64,000 nucleotides of DNA from Closterium sp. NIES-65. Lineage: Eukaryota; Streptophyta; Zygnematophyceae; Desmidiales; Closteriaceae. The position numbers and the translations under genes are program-made. Below the pieces are notes generated by a model. The model made no database searches and was not told the DNA's origin. It worked only from the letters and a program-made list of their open reading frames with translations. Of this stretch, positions 29,876 to 41,639 are shown piece by piece. The stretch spans positions 1,613,501 through 1,677,500 of the forward strand of contig CANXME010000212.1 in NCBI GenBank assembly GCA_948144175.1. The letters run 5' to 3'. Numbering within the stretch: the stretch's first letter is position 1; every line of letters begins with the position of its first letter.

Positions 29876-32800
29876 CTACATGCCACTGACAATGTTCGCC
29901 CCAGGTGGGGGAACCGCGTCAACGTAGGTGCTTGTGGACTTCCAGGAAGCCATCTCTGCATCCATAGTTGCTTGCCACTGAGAGGAGTAGGGACCCTCTA
30001 CGGCCTCCGCGTAAGAGCGCGGAGTCGGGATGTCAAGTGCATCCGGGTCTCCCTCAGGGGTAAGCAGTACGGATACGAGATGAGGTGAAGCAGCAGCCAG
30101 ACACTGGAACTCCTCCTGCCTGTCCTCAAGGACGTCCGTGCCAAGAGCACAATCACCCCCGACGGACGGAGGACAGACAGACTCAGACTCAGCAACGAGA
30201 CTAGCAGCGTAGTCGAGACGACAGCGAGCAGCAAAGTCGACGAGCTCAGCAACAAGATTAGACGCAGCAGTGGACTCAAAGGAGGGGTCAGTGACGACAG
30301 TAGCAAGGAGACGCGTGACAGTAGGACTCGCAGCACGAAGCGAGTCCGACCCCGGGTCGGCAAGTGCAGGAAGAGAGGACTCAGGAGGAGAAGGCAAAGA
30401 GGCACGCAGAGGAGTAGTGGACGGACGCAGAGACATCCAGTGCGTGCCAGGGACAGGAGGAGGACGCTGACGCGAACCGCGACCACTAGCGCGAGCAGCA
30501 CGAACAGGCGAAGCAGGACGAGACGCAGGCTCACGACGCTCAGCAAGACTTCCAGTAGGACCAGTGTAGGGAGAAGGAGCAGGCAGTGGGGAGGTCGGCG
30601 GTAACTGTGGCTGTGACTGGACAGGCGGTGGACACTCTAAGGGAGGAGGATGACCAAGAACCTGCTGAAGGAGCGGAACGAAGTACGGCCGAGGCCGCGC
30701 GACGACTCCAGACACAGCAGGGACAGCACCAGCACCCTCCGCAGCAGCACCAGCGCCAACAGCACCTCCAGCTGCAGTACCTCCAGCAGCACCAGCAGCA
30801 CCCGCAGCAGGACCGCCGCCAGGACTGACAGTAGTAGCCTCATCGCCAACACCCTCAGCAGCTCCAGCTCCAGTCGTACCCGCAGGCCCAGTAGCTCCAG
30901 CACTCCCAGTACGAGTACCTCCGGGATCGGCGGTACCAGCACCCTCAGCGGCCGAAGAAGCTCCAGCTCCAGCAGTACGCCTCCAGCACCTGGCAAACCA
31001 CTCGCGCAGCTCCTGTGGAGAGAGTGGCTCCCGCCGAGACGAAGCACCTGGAGAACCTCCAGGCCCAGCACCGTCAGACGCCACACGAGCAGGTCCAGCG
31101 GCAGCTGGCTCCGCACCTCCAGGCTCAGTAGCTCCAGACGTAGCACCCCCAGGCTCAGCAGCTCCTGACGTAGCACCCCCAGGCGTAGCACCCCCAGGCT
31201 CAGCACCCCCAGGCGTAGTACCCCCAGGCTCAGCACCCCAAGTCTCAGCACCCCCAGGCTCAGCACCCCCAGTCTTAGCACCCCCAGGCTCAGCACCCCC
31301 TCGCGCAGCACCCCCAGAGTCAGCACCCCCAGGCTCAGCACCCGTAGCAGTACCAGAGTCACCAGCAACCTCGACCGGCTCGACTGCGTCTACCTGGGAC
31401 ACACCTGAAGGGGCAGGACTCTGAGGGGGGAGGGGGTCTACCGGGGGGGGACCTGGCACAAGGAAGAGCGGAGGCGGGGGGAGGGAAGGAGTGCGATAGG
31501 GGAAGAGACGGTAGTAGGGTACCGACTCGTCAAACGTGACGTCCTGGGAGGACAGAACACGTCGAGAGGAGGGGTGGTAGAACTGCCACCCTGGCGCGTC
31601 AGGGGGGAAGCCAAGGACGATACAAGGAGCAGCACGAGGGGACAGCTTGTCCGCAGACAAGTCGCAGACAAACGCCCGAGATCCCCAGACATGGAACGCA
31701 GACGCATCGCCTTCCTTCCCCGTCCACAGCAAAGGTGGGGAGGTCTCCGGCATGGAGACCCTGGGGTGAAGGTTGATCTTATGTGCCGCGTACCGAACCG
31801 CAAACGGCCACAGAAAATGGGGGGCAGCCGCATGCATCATGGACGTATGGGCGACGTCCATGACCATGCCAATGCGGCGCTCAGCAATCCCATTTTGCTG
31901 TGGAGTGTCCGGAAGCGTAAAGGTCTGGCGGATGCCTCGCGCACGGCAGTAGGCTCGCAGAAGGCCAGAGGAGAACTCTCCGCCTCGGTCAGAGTGCAGA
32001 CGCAGAACAGGAAAGTCCGAGCCGAAGCTCCTCCTGAGCAGGAGACGAGTTGCGCGGATCCAGTCGATCAACACCTCAGGGACATCGCCTTTGCTGCGCA
32101 AGGGGAAGACTGTGGTGTAACGCGAGTAGTCGTCAGCCACCAGCAGGAAGTAGTGCTCGTGACCCTGTCCAAGGACGCGGGCCGGGCCCCACACGTCCAT
32201 GTGAAGCGTCTGCAACGGGGCCTCTGTCCGGGGAAACTGAGAGGAGTGAGGGGCAGCCCGTAGCCGCCCCTCGACACTGGGGACGCAGGAAGGACCAGGC
32301 CCCGGAGGAAGGGGAGGGAGGGACAGGGGAAGACCAGAGACAAGGACACGGGAAGCCATGCCTCGGAGACGAGGCAGGGAGGGGTGACCAAGACGGTGGT
32401 GCCACAGGAGAGTCTCGTGAGACAAGAGGCGACACGAGCAGGGGGAAGACTCAGGACCAGACCTGGACGCTGCAGCAAGCACCTGACCCGACGCAGCTAC
32501 CTGGCCAGACGCAGGGACAGGAGGAGACCCAGTGGTCACGGTGTAGAGGCTCGACCCCGGCCGACGCGTAAACGTGGCCAGGTGCCGGCCTGTGCGAGCG
32601 TCCGAGCAGTGGGTCACCCGCTGACTCGAAGGAGTAAACTGGTGAGCCCCCGCATCCTGCAGGTCAGCACCACTCACCAAGTTCGTAGAGAACGAGGGGA
32701 GGTAAAGGCCAGACAAGGTGCCAGAGGGGGCCGCCGGACACGGGAGGACAGTGGAGAAGTGAGAGAGGACAGGACCCCCATAGGGGTCTGCCAGGGAGAC

Positions 32801-34142
32801 TGCAACCGGCCGACCAAGCGGCGTGAGTGTGGTGCGGTCTCTAAAAAAGGAGCGAGAAGCCCCTGAGTCAAGTGTGAAGGTGAGGGAGGCCGAAGCCGAC
32901 GTGGTACCTGAGAGCGCAGACTCACCAGCACATGAGGACGCAGACGCACTGGCACCTAGAGCAGCAGCCTCACCAGCACCTAGAGCAGCAGTTCCAATGC
33001 CTGGGTCAGGCGGGAAACACCGGTAACTGTCACCCTCATCACTAATAGTCACAGCATACATGGCAGCAAGGATAGCATCAAAGTCAAGATCATAGATAGC
33101 TACACCCGCCCTAAACAGCTCTCCCCAGCGGGGGATCTCAGTAGCCTCTGGGAACTGCTGATGCCAAGCGTCCGTCAGGTGGCCAAAGAAGCGCTTGGTG
33201 GGGTGGGCACCCCCACACTGCTCACCCGCGCGGTCGCTGGAGCGAAGGACGTAGGTGCACGGACCAAAACCCCCACCACGCTGACGCTGCGCGTACCACT
33301 CACGGAGCTGCTGAGGGGGGGGGATGTCCCGAGAACGCTGCTGCTGCTGCTGCTGCTGGCGCTGACCACCACCGGAGTTGATTTGGTGTGAAGCGCCACC
33401 CCGACCAGCTCCACCTTCTCCACCACCGCCTCCTCCACCTCCGCCACCACCGCCGCCTCCGCTCCCACCGCTACCGCCTCCGCCGCCTCCGCCTCCACTG
33501 CTGCCACCGACACCTCCACCCCTGCCTCCACTCCCACCGCAACCCCCACTCCCTCCGCCGCCTCCACCGCCACCTCCACCAGCCCCGCTAGCTCCACCCG
33601 CGCCCTTGCCCCCCTTGCCCTTGCTAGAGCGGCGTCTCCCGCTAGGGGCAGACGCCGCACCGACCGGCTCAAGACCAATGAGGTCGGCCGCAGCAGCAGA
33701 GGCGACAGAGGGCAAAAGGGGGTAAGGGGAACACCCCTCAAAGATGGGGGTGCGAGGGTCACCACGAGAGGCTCCTACAGCGACTATGCTCTTCTCCGCT
33801 GCTAGGAGGGCCTTCTCTAGGAGGTCAACAGTGAGAGTGGTGGGACAGACTGAGAGGAAGTGGTCCCTGACTACACGAAGGGAGTCAGGGAGGCGGGTGA
33901 CTATGTAATAGAGATTGATGTACATGGGGGGGGGGGGGTTCTTGGCGCAGAACTCAGCAGGAAGCGCAGCGCGGTAGCGAGTGTCACTTGTGCAGAGGTG
34001 CGTAATGAGGTCAGCGACTGTGGGAAAGGCAGCAAGGTCAGGGAAGAGGTACGGTAGCATGAGGCGGCTCAGTGCAGCAGTGGCAGGGGAAGAGTAGCGC
34101 GCAACTACAGCGTCGTACAAGGTCTGAGCACTCTTGTACTGA
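29876..34142 (-). CDS. Element G gag (C-terminal part), protease, integrase, linker and RT start
   Basis: A 1414-codon open frame to the left of element H. The gag C-terminal half has a glycine tract (33620-33400), a REWY box near 33290, and a C-X13-C-X3-H knuckle with FFGHLTDAWHQQF near 33260-33160. The retropepsin motif LDSGASRSFFRDRT lies near 32870-32830, pre-integrase near 32400, and integrase 32210-31480. AEPGG repeats follow (31350-31100), then a REWF box near 31000, a Pro/Ala linker and the first RVT_2 residues (NIVSGM). It is unusually long and open. Confidence 0.88.
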
Positions 34143-34147
34143 CTAAA

Positions 34148-34282
34148 TGTCAGAATGAGAAACGAGAATGAGGAGTGACTAGCAGGAACAACAGTACAAA
34201 TATGTCAAACCCTAATCTGGTGTACCCCTTATGGTGTGACCCACTACAGCCTAGAACCACACAAACATATAAATGTTTGACA
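34148..34282 (-). repeat. 3' LTR of element H
   Basis: A 135-bp LTR, TGTCAGAATGAG to TGTTTGACA, followed by the PPT-type motif at 34283. Confidence 0.93.
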
Positions 34283-34513
34283 CACCCCCATAGGCAAAGT
34301 GGGGGAGACCTAGGGGTCACAAGACCAGTCAAGGCAAAACAAGGCAAACAAGCTCAGGGTGGATCTCGAGGATTCCACACAAATTCCGAGCACAAGCAAG
34401 CGGTCACAAGACCAGTTCACATGCAGTTTTATAATACAGCAAGAGGTACAATGATCACAACCTAACAAGGCAAACATGCAGGTATATATATAATGATCAC
34501 AGTACAGGTAAAG

Positions 34514-37500
34514 TCAAGAAGTAAGTAAGTGAGAAACAGTCGGCACAAGACCTAGAAGAGTGCAAAAACGCTGATGGTCAACAGGCGGAAGCGCCTTGGT
34601 GAACACATCAGCAGTGTTGGCCTCAGTGGCCACGTAACGCAGAAGAAGCTGACCACGCTGCTGTAGCTCTCGAGCTAGAAAGTAACGCAGAGCAATGTGC
34701 TTCGTCCTGTGCTCCAGTCTGTGCTCCTGGCACAAGGCAATGGTTGCCTTGTTGTCGACGTACAGTACTGGAGGAGAACGAGGCTGCTCTCCAAGGTCAG
34801 TCAGCAGGTAGGTGAGCCAGCGAAGCTCCTGGGCAGCCATGGCCGTGGCGTAGATCTCAGCCTCACAGCTGGAGCTGAGAACAGAAGAAGAACGAGTAGA
34901 ACGCCAAGAGACAGAGCCAGAGCCAAGACTGAAGGTGTAACCCTGAGACGACCGCTGAGTAGCCTGGTCGTCTGCCCAAGAAGCGTCTGAGTGCCCAGTG
35001 AGAACAGGCCGGTCTCGCCCTCCAAGCACTAGCCCCATGCCCGACGTACTGCACAAGTAGCGCAACACCCTCTTAGCTGCATCCATGTGCTCCTTCCGGT
35101 GACGGCCGGGAGCAACATAGCGTGCTAAGATGCTGAGAGGGTATGCTAGGTCAGGTCGAGTGCAGGTCATCAGGTACATGAGGCAGCCCACAAGCTCTGG
35201 ATACGGACCACTCGACTCTACGGACTCATCCGAAGGCAGAGCTGAGAGCGAGTGACCCGTAGGCAGAGGAGTGGACTGAGGCGAGGAGTACGTGAAGCCG
35301 AAGCGCTGAAGGACCTGCTGCACCATGTGTGACTGAGTCAGGGTAATGGTGCGGCGTGCTCTGTCCCGGGTGATCCGCAAGCCAAGATAGCTTGTCAGTT
35401 CACCCAGGTCTGTGCACGTGTGTCTCTTCTGCAGCTCGGACTTCACGTGGGCGAGTGCGGCAGTGTCCGCAGTGGCAAAGACCAAGTCGTCGACGTACAC
35501 GAGGATGTAGAACGGCGGCAGCGAGGTGTCGGTGCGCAGAAACAGCGACGGGTCAGCAGTAGAAGGAGCAAACCTAAGAGCCGCAAGTGTAGTCCTCAGT
35601 GTGTCGTGCCACTCACGCGGCGCCTGGCGGAGACCGTAGACTGGCCGCCGGAGGCTCCACTGGGTGCCAGGAGGGAACGACCCAGTGAAGCCAGGTGGGC
35701 GGCGCAGCCAGATCTCCTCGTGCAGGCTGCCCTGCAAGAAAGCAGTGCTGAAGTCAAGAGAGTGGAGCTCGTAGTCACGCTGAGCGGCGACGTGTAGCAG
35801 AACCCGAAGAGTGGTCATCTTCGGGGTCGGGGAGAAGGTCTGGAAGAAGTCAACTCCCTCTCGCTGACTGAAGCCTCGTGCAACGTAACGCGCCTTGAAG
35901 ACAGGCGGAGAGCCTGGCGGCCGCTTCACCCTGAAAATCCACATGCCACTGACGATGTTCGCCCCAGGTGGGGGAACGTCGTCGACGTAGGTGCCTGTGG
36001 ACTTCCAGGAAGCCATCTCTGTGTCCATGGCTGACTGCCACTGAGAGGAGTAGGGACCGGCCATCGCCTCTGCGTAAGAGCGTGGGGTCGGGATGTCTGG
36101 TGCATCCGGGTCTCCCTCAGGGGCAACAAGCATGGACACGAGATGGGGCAAAGCAGCGGCAAGGCAACCAAACTCCTCCTGCCTGTCCTCAAGGACGTCC
36201 GTGCCAAGAGCACACTCACCCCCGACGGACGGAGGACAGGCAGACTCAGACTCAGCAACAAGACTCGCTGCGTAGTCTAGACGACACGCAGCTGCAAAGT
36301 CGACAAGCTCAGTGACTAGGGCAGACGCAGCAGCGGACTCAAAGGAAGGGTCAGTGACAACCGTAGCCAGGAGACGTGTGACAGTAGGACTGGCAGCGCG
36401 AAGGGAGTCTGACTCCGGGTCAGCAAGAGCAGGAAGAGAGGACGCAGGAGGCAACGGGAGAGCAACACGCTGCGGAGCAGTGGACGGACGAAGCGCCATC
36501 CGGTGCGTGCCTGGGACAGCAGGAGGACGCTCACGCGGGACACGACTACCAGTGGTAGCAGCTCGAACAGGCGACGCTCGACGAGACGCAGGTGACACTG
36601 GACGTGACGCAGGCTCACGTCTCTCAGCAAGACCGTCAGTCGGACCAGTGTAAGGAGCAGGCACAGGGAGTGGGGAGGCAGGCGGTAACTGTGGCTGTGA
36701 CTGGACAGACGGCGGACACTCTAAGGCGAGAGGAGAACAAGTAGGAGGAGGCTGACCAAGAACCTGCTGAAGGAGCGGAACGAAGTACGGTCGTGGCCGT
36801 GCAGCAGCTGTCGAACCAGCAGAGGCACCAGCGGCAGCAGCAGCACCTCCAGCACCAGGGTCCGCAGTACCTCCAGCAGCACCTCCAGCAGCACCGCCAG
36901 CAGCAGCAGTACCTCCAGCAACACCGCCAGCAGCAGCTGCACCTCCAGTACCAGGGTCCGTAGCACCCGCAGCAGCTCCAACGCCCGGGTCCTCAGTACG
37001 AGCAGCACCTCCAGCAGCACCGCTAGCAGCAGCAGTACCTCCAGCAGCACCGCCAGCAGCAGCAGCACCTCCAGCACCAGGGTCCGTAGTACTCGCAGCA
37101 GCGTCAACTCCGGGGACCCCAGCACCAGCAGCTCCACTACGGAGACTGATGTGCCGAGCGTACCACTCTCGAAGCTGAGGGGAAGAGGGCGGCTCCCGCC
37201 GTGGTGGGGAAGCACGAGTACCAACTCCAGCAGTACCACGAGCCCGAGACTCACCCCGCCGGAGGCTGCAGTACCGTGAGTACCACTCACGCAGCTGCTG
37301 CGAAGAGGGAGGTCCTCCAGGCGCCTCACAGTCAACTGCAACACCACCAGGCTCAGCACCCCCAGGCTCAGCAACACCAGGCGCAGTACCCCTAGACTCA
37401 GCAACGCTAGGCTCATTACCCCCAAACCCAGCACCCCCAGGCTCAGCACCCCCAGGATCAGCACCCCCAGACTCGGCACCCCCAGGCTCCGCCCGCTCAG

Positions 37501-39241
37501 GCTCCGCACGCTCAGGCTCCGCACGCTCAGGCTCAGCACCTCCAGCAGGACGCGAGTCGACAGCTACCTCGGCAGGCTCAACCGGGTCTACCTGAGAGAC
37601 ACCTGAGGGAGCGGCACCCTGAGGGGGAAGGGGGTCTACCACTGCAGCACCTGGCGCGAGGAAGAGAGGCGGGGGAGGGAGTGGGGCAGTGCGGTAGGGG
37701 AAGAGGCGGTAGAAGGGCACGGACTCGTCAAAAGTGACGTCCTGAGAGGGGAAGACTCGGTGCGAGGCGGGGTGGTAAAACTGCCAGCCAGACGCATCCG
37801 GGACAAAGCCAAGAAAGACACAGGGAGCAGTGCGGGAGGAGAGCTTGTCCGCAGACGTGTCGCGAACAAAAGCTCGGGATCCCCAGACACGGAAGCGTGA
37901 CGCATCGCCAACCTCCCCCGTCCACAGCAGTGTGGGCGAGGTCTCCGGAGCGGAGACACGGGGCCAGAGGTTGAGCTGATGCGCAGCGTACCGGACCGCA
38001 AACGGCCACAGAAAGTGGGGGGCAGCCGCGTGGACTAAGGAGGTACGAGCGACCTCCATGACCAAGCCAATGCGGCGCTCAGCAACCCCATTCTGCTGTG
38101 GAGAGGCCGGGAGCGTGAACGACTGGCGAATGCCATGCTCGGCACAGTAGGCTGCCAAGAGGTCGGAGGAGAACTCGCCACCTCTGTCAGAGTGCAAGCG
38201 CAGAACAGGAAACTCCGAGCGAAAACGCTCTCGCAGCTGAAGACGTGCACTGCTGATCCAGGGGATCAGAACATCAGGGACTTCACCCTTGGTGCGCAAG
38301 GGGAAGACCGTGGTGTAGCGCGAGTAGTCGTCAACGACGATCAAGAAGTACCTCTCCTGGCCCTGACCACGGACGCGGGCTGGGCCCCACACGTCCATGT
38401 GGAGCGTCTGCAAAGGAGCAGTCGTCGGGGGGAACGAGGAGGAGTGAGGGGCAGCACGCTGCCGCCCCTCGACACAAGGAAGACAAGGAGGAGCAAGGGA
38501 GGGTGGGAGGGGAGGGAGTACCCGAGGAAGACCAGAGACTAGGTACCGGGAGTGCATGCCCCGAAGGCGCTGCACTGACGGGTGACCAAGTCGGTGGTGC
38601 CAGAGGACAGTCTTGTGCGCTAGAGAGCGACACGAGCAGGGGACAGAGAGCTGACCTGACGCAGACGCAGACGCAGACGCCGCTACCTGAGGGGACTCAG
38701 TGGTCAGTGTGTACAAGTCCGACCCCGGCTGCCGAGTGAAGGTAGCCAGGTGACGGCCCGTCCGAGCACACGTGCAGTGTGTCACACGCTCGTAGGCAGG
38801 GGTGAACTGGTGAACACCCCCATCCTGAAGCGCACAACCCGCCACCAAGTTCGTAGAGAACGAGGGGAGGTGGAGACCTGACAGTGTGCCCAACGGGACA
38901 GCAGGACAAGGAAGGAGGGTGGAGGAGGTCGCAATGACCGGACCCCCAGAGGGGTCAGCGAGCGAGACAGCGACTGGTCGAGCAAGGGGCTCAAGAGCAG
39001 TGCGGTCACAAAAGAAATAGCGCGAAGCGCCTGAGTCTAGAGTGAAGGTGTGCAGTGCCTCAGTGGACTCAGTAGCACCTGGGGTGGCGGACACACACGC
39101 ACCTAGAGCAGTAGCCTCACCAGTACCTGGGGCAGCAGACACGCAAGCACCTAGGGCGGCAGCCTCACTCGTGCGGATGCCTGGGTCAGGCGGAACACTC
39201 AGGTACTGGTCCTCCTCTCCACTAATAGTCAATGCATACAT
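34514..39241 (-). CDS. Element H protease, integrase, linker, reverse transcriptase and RNase H
   Basis: A single 1575-codon frame. Retropepsin LDSGASRYFFCDRT lies near 39040-39000 and GAG-pre-integrase HKTVLWHHRLGHPS near 38620-38580. The integrase core has LHMDVWGPARVRGQG (about 38400), LRLHSDRGGEFSS (about 38190) and PQQNGVAERR (about 38090). The linker has AEPxx repeats (37540-37340), two REWY boxes (near 37275 and 37165) and long Ala/Gly repeats (37100-36830). RVT_2 has YVDD at about 35487-35498. RNase H runs from about 35010 to 34560, ending TEANTADVFTKAL. The domain order is that of copia polyproteins. Confidence 0.92.
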   Translation of the reverse strand: MYALTISGEEDQYLSVPPDPGIRTSEAAALGACVSAAPGTGEATALGACVSATPGATESTEALHTFTLDSGASRYFFCDRTALEPLARPVAVSLADPSGGPVIATSSTLLPCPAVPLGTLSGLHLPSFSTNLVAGCALQDGGVHQFTPAYERVTHCTCARTGRHLATFTRQPGSDLYTLTTESPQVAASASASASGQLSVPCSCRSLAHKTVLWHHRLGHPSVQRLRGMHSRYLVSGLPRVLPPLPPSLAPPCLPCVEGRQRAAPHSSSFPPTTAPLQTLHMDVWGPARVRGQGQERYFLIVVDDYSRYTTVFPLRTKGEVPDVLIPWISSARLQLRERFRSEFPVLRLHSDRGGEFSSDLLAAYCAEHGIRQSFTLPASPQQNGVAERRIGLVMEVARTSLVHAAAPHFLWPFAVRYAAHQLNLWPRVSAPETSPTLLWTGEVGDASRFRVWGSRAFVRDTSADKLSSRTAPCVFLGFVPDASGWQFYHPASHRVFPSQDVTFDESVPFYRLFPYRTAPLPPPPLFLAPGAAVVDPLPPQGAAPSGVSQVDPVEPAEVAVDSRPAGGAEPERAEPERAEPERAEPGGAESGGADPGGAEPGGAGFGGNEPSVAESRGTAPGVAEPGGAEPGGVAVDCEAPGGPPSSQQLREWYSRYCSLRRGESRARGTAGVGTRASPPRREPPSSPQLREWYARHISLRSGAAGAGVPGVDAAASTTDPGAGGAAAAGGAAGGTAAASGAAGGAARTEDPGVGAAAGATDPGTGGAAAAGGVAGGTAAAGGAAGGAAGGTADPGAGGAAAAAGASAGSTAAARPRPYFVPLLQQVLGQPPPTCSPLALECPPSVQSQPQLPPASPLPVPAPYTGPTDGLAERREPASRPVSPASRRASPVRAATTGSRVPRERPPAVPGTHRMALRPSTAPQRVALPLPPASSLPALADPESDSLRAASPTVTRLLATVVTDPSFESAAASALVTELVDFAAACRLDYAASLVAESESACPPSVGGECALGTDVLEDRQEEFGCLAAALPHLVSMLVAPEGDPDAPDIPTPRSYAEAMAGPYSSQWQSAMDTEMASWKSTGTYVDDVPPPGANIVSGMWIFRVKRPPGSPPVFKARYVARGFSQREGVDFFQTFSPTPKMTTLRVLLHVAAQRDYELHSLDFSTAFLQGSLHEEIWLRRPPGFTGSFPPGTQWSLRRPVYGLRQAPREWHDTLRTTLAALRFAPSTADPSLFLRTDTSLPPFYILVYVDDLVFATADTAALAHVKSELQKRHTCTDLGELTSYLGLRITRDRARRTITLTQSHMVQQVLQRFGFTYSSPQSTPLPTGHSLSALPSDESVESSGPYPELVGCLMYLMTCTRPDLAYPLSILARYVAPGRHRKEHMDAAKRVLRYLCSTSGMGLVLGGRDRPVLTGHSDASWADDQATQRSSQGYTFSLGSGSVSWRSTRSSSVLSSSCEAEIYATAMAAQELRWLTYLLTDLGEQPRSPPVLYVDNKATIALCQEHRLEHRTKHIALRYFLARELQQRGQLLLRYVATEANTADVFTKALPPVDHQRFCTLLGLVPTVSHLLTS

Positions 39242-39299
39242 GGCTTTGAGAATAACATCAAAATCAAGAGCATAGATATCGATATCCTTCTTGAGGAGA

Positions 39300-40537
39300 T
39301 CAGCCCACTGAGGGAGCTCAGGAGCGTCAGGAAACTGAGCACGCCAAGCGTCATCTAGGCGAGAGAAGCAGCGCTGCGAAGTGTGCGCCCTCCCGCACGT
39401 CTGTCCCTTGCGGCGACCAGTGCGGATGACGTACGTGCAGCTAAGGCTACCCCCCCCACCCCCGTGCTGTAAGTACCACTCACGAAGCTCCTGGGAGGAC
39501 TGAGGGTGCTGCGCACTCTGGCCAGTGCCAGAGCCTCCACGACCACCACCGCCGCCTCCACCACGACCACCACCGCCCCTGCCGCCGCCACGTCCACTGC
39601 CGCCACCACCACCGCCCCCACCGCGGCCACCGCCGCCGCCGCTGCCTCCACCACTCCCACCGCTGCCACTAGCCCCTCCAGCCCCGCCACCACCCCCGCC
39701 GCTGCCACCACCCCCACCACCACCTCCCCCGCTGTCACCCCCACCGCCCTTGCCTCCCCTGCCCTTGCCGCTGCGGCGCCCGCTGGGAGCGGACGCAGAG
39801 CCGACCTACTCAGCACCAAGAAGGTCGACAGCAGCAGCAGAGGCGACAGAGGGGAGGAGGGGGGAGGGGGAACACCCCTCGAAGAAAGGGGTGCGGGGGT
39901 CGCCACGAGAGGCACCTACAGCTACAATACTCTTCTCAGCTGCAAGTAGTTCCTTCTCTAGGGCGGCAATGGTGAGCTCAGTGGGACAGCGAGCTAGGAA
40001 GTGGTCCCTGACTGTACGCAGAGTGTCAGGGAGGCGGGTGACTAGGTGGTAGAGAGTGAGCCAGAGTGGGGGAGGGTTGGAGGCAAGAAACTCAGCGGGC
40101 ATGGCTGCACGGAAGCGGGCATCACTAGTACCGAGGTGAGTGATGAGGTCAGCGACTGTCTGGAAAGCGGACAGGTCGGGGAACAGGTAGGGAAGGGAGA
40201 GACGGCCTAGTGCAGCTGAAGCCGGGGAGGAGTAGCGCGCAGCTACAGCAGTGTACAGGGCCTGCGCAGTCTGATGCTGGCCGAAGTGCTCACGCTCATC
40301 GACTGGCAGGGAGTTGCGAATGGCAAAGCGGGCGTGGGCATCGCGAGTCTGCCACTGCGAGCGAGCAGTAGCGGTAGCAGTAGTAGCAGGAGCAGGGACT
40401 GTGCCTAGTGCGTGATCGTACAGCGAAATATCCTCTCTGGCAGTGAGCTGGAGGAACAGGTGCAGGTCATCGAGCCAGGTATCAAACTTAATCGAGCGGC
40501 CCTCAGAATCGAACGAGAGAACTGTAGGGCTAGCCAT
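39300..40537 (-). CDS. Element H gag
   Basis: The chosen start is 40537 (MASPTVLSFDSEGRSIKFDTW), which aligns with the gag starts of C and F. The alanine/threonine-rich in-frame extension to 40609 is a leader triplet repeat. The gag domain runs to about 39800, a glycine tract lies at 39770-39530, a REWY-type box near 39470, and a knuckle-like CTYVIRTG...C segment near 39445-39370. Confidence 0.8.
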
Positions 40538-40559
40538 AGCTGAAGTAGCAGTAGCAGCA

Positions 40560-41190
40560 GTGGTGATAGTAGCAGTAGCAGTAGCAGTAGCAGTAGCAGT
40601 GCTGTGCACAGGTAAGTAGGGCGTGGCTCGGTTAGGGCGGCGCGGCTCGGCTAGGGCGGCGCGACTCGGCTAGGGCGGCGCGACTCGGCTAGGGCGGCGC
40701 GGCTCGGCTGGGGCGGCGCGGCTCGGCTGGGTCGCGCGGTTCGGTTCGGGTCGCGCCGTGCGGCTCAGTCGTAGAGGGGCGAGCACGGGAGGGCCGGTCG
40801 GGGCTAGCGCGGGGCCTGCAGGGGCCGTGGGAGGCTAGCGCGGGGCCGACGGGGGCCTTAGGAGGCTAGCGCGGGGCCGATCGGGGGCATAAGGAGGCTA
40901 GCGCGGGGCTAGCGTGGGGCCGACGGGGGCTTAGGAGGCTAGCGTGGGGCCGACGGGGGCCTTAGGAGGCTAGCGCGGGGCCGATCGGGGGCCTTAGGAG
41001 GCTAGCGCGGGGCTAGCGTGGGGCCGACGGGGGCCTTAGGAGGTTAGCGCGGGGCCGATCGGGGGCCGTGAGAGGCTAGCGCGGGGCCATACGGGGCCTT
41101 GAGAAGGAGGCGCTCGAGGCGCAGGAAAAAGAACGGCGGCGCACGAGGGCGCGGCTAGTGGAAACGGTGGGCCCTATCGTTTCGGTCCTA
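40560..41190 (-). repeat. GC-rich leader array of element H
   Basis: A cagtag triplet run (40562-40600), ggctagggcggcgcg repeats (40625-40720), then units of roughly 30-60 bp with the core gaggctagcgcggggccga (40810-41090). Untranslated leader; no gene seen. Confidence 0.8.
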
Positions 41191-41215
41191 GGTGGAACCT
41201 AGGCTCGTAATACCA

Positions 41216-41350
41216 TGTCAGAATGAGAAACGAGAATGAGGAGTGACTAGCAGGAACAACAGTACAAATATGTCAAACCCTAATCTGGTGTACCCCTTAT
41301 GGTGTGACCCACTACAGCCTAGAACCACACAAACATATAAATGTTTGACA
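41216..41350 (-). repeat. 5' LTR of element H
   Basis: Identical by eye to the left copy. The primer site next to it (41198-41215) reads TGGTATTACGAGCC on the reverse strand, a variant of the usual initiator tRNA-Met site. Confidence 0.93.
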
Positions 41351-41355
41351 CTAAA

Positions 41356-41606
41356 GTGTGCGCGCTCAGTAGTAGGCAGGTGGCGACGCACAGCAAGACG
41401 TGCAGCAGCATCGCGCGTGGCCCACTGGGAGCGAACAGTGGCGTCAGCGTCAGTAGCAGGGGCAGGGGAAGCGCAGAGGTGAGGTCAAAGAGGGAGAGAC
41501 CGTCTGCCCTATTGCAGTGTAGGAAAAGCTGCAGGTCATCTACCCAGACCTCAAAGTCAATGGCCCGACCCTCAGCGACAAAAGAGAGAACAATGGGGGT
41601 AGCCAT
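41356..41606 (-). pseudogene. Element G gag N-terminal part (cut by element H)
   Basis: Starts at 41606 (MATPIVLSFVAEGRAIDFEVW), the same N-terminus as element B gag. It is interrupted by the insertion of H (target duplicate ctaaa at 34143-34147 and 41351-41355). Confidence 0.8.
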
Positions 41607-41639
41607 GACAACAGTAGACTAGCAGCACAAACTGTAGGA

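Larger units (their letters stand above)
34148..41350 (-). mobile_element. Element H: innermost, youngest short-LTR Ty1/copia of stack 2
   Basis: The 135-bp LTRs (34148-34282 and 41216-41350) look identical, and the target duplicate is ctaaa (34143-34147 and 41351-41355). No further insertion inside. The order is leader, gag, protease, integrase, linker, reverse transcriptase, RNase H and PPT. It looks nearly whole, with about one or two coding breaks; with element B it is the best candidate for recent activity. Confidence 0.94.
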
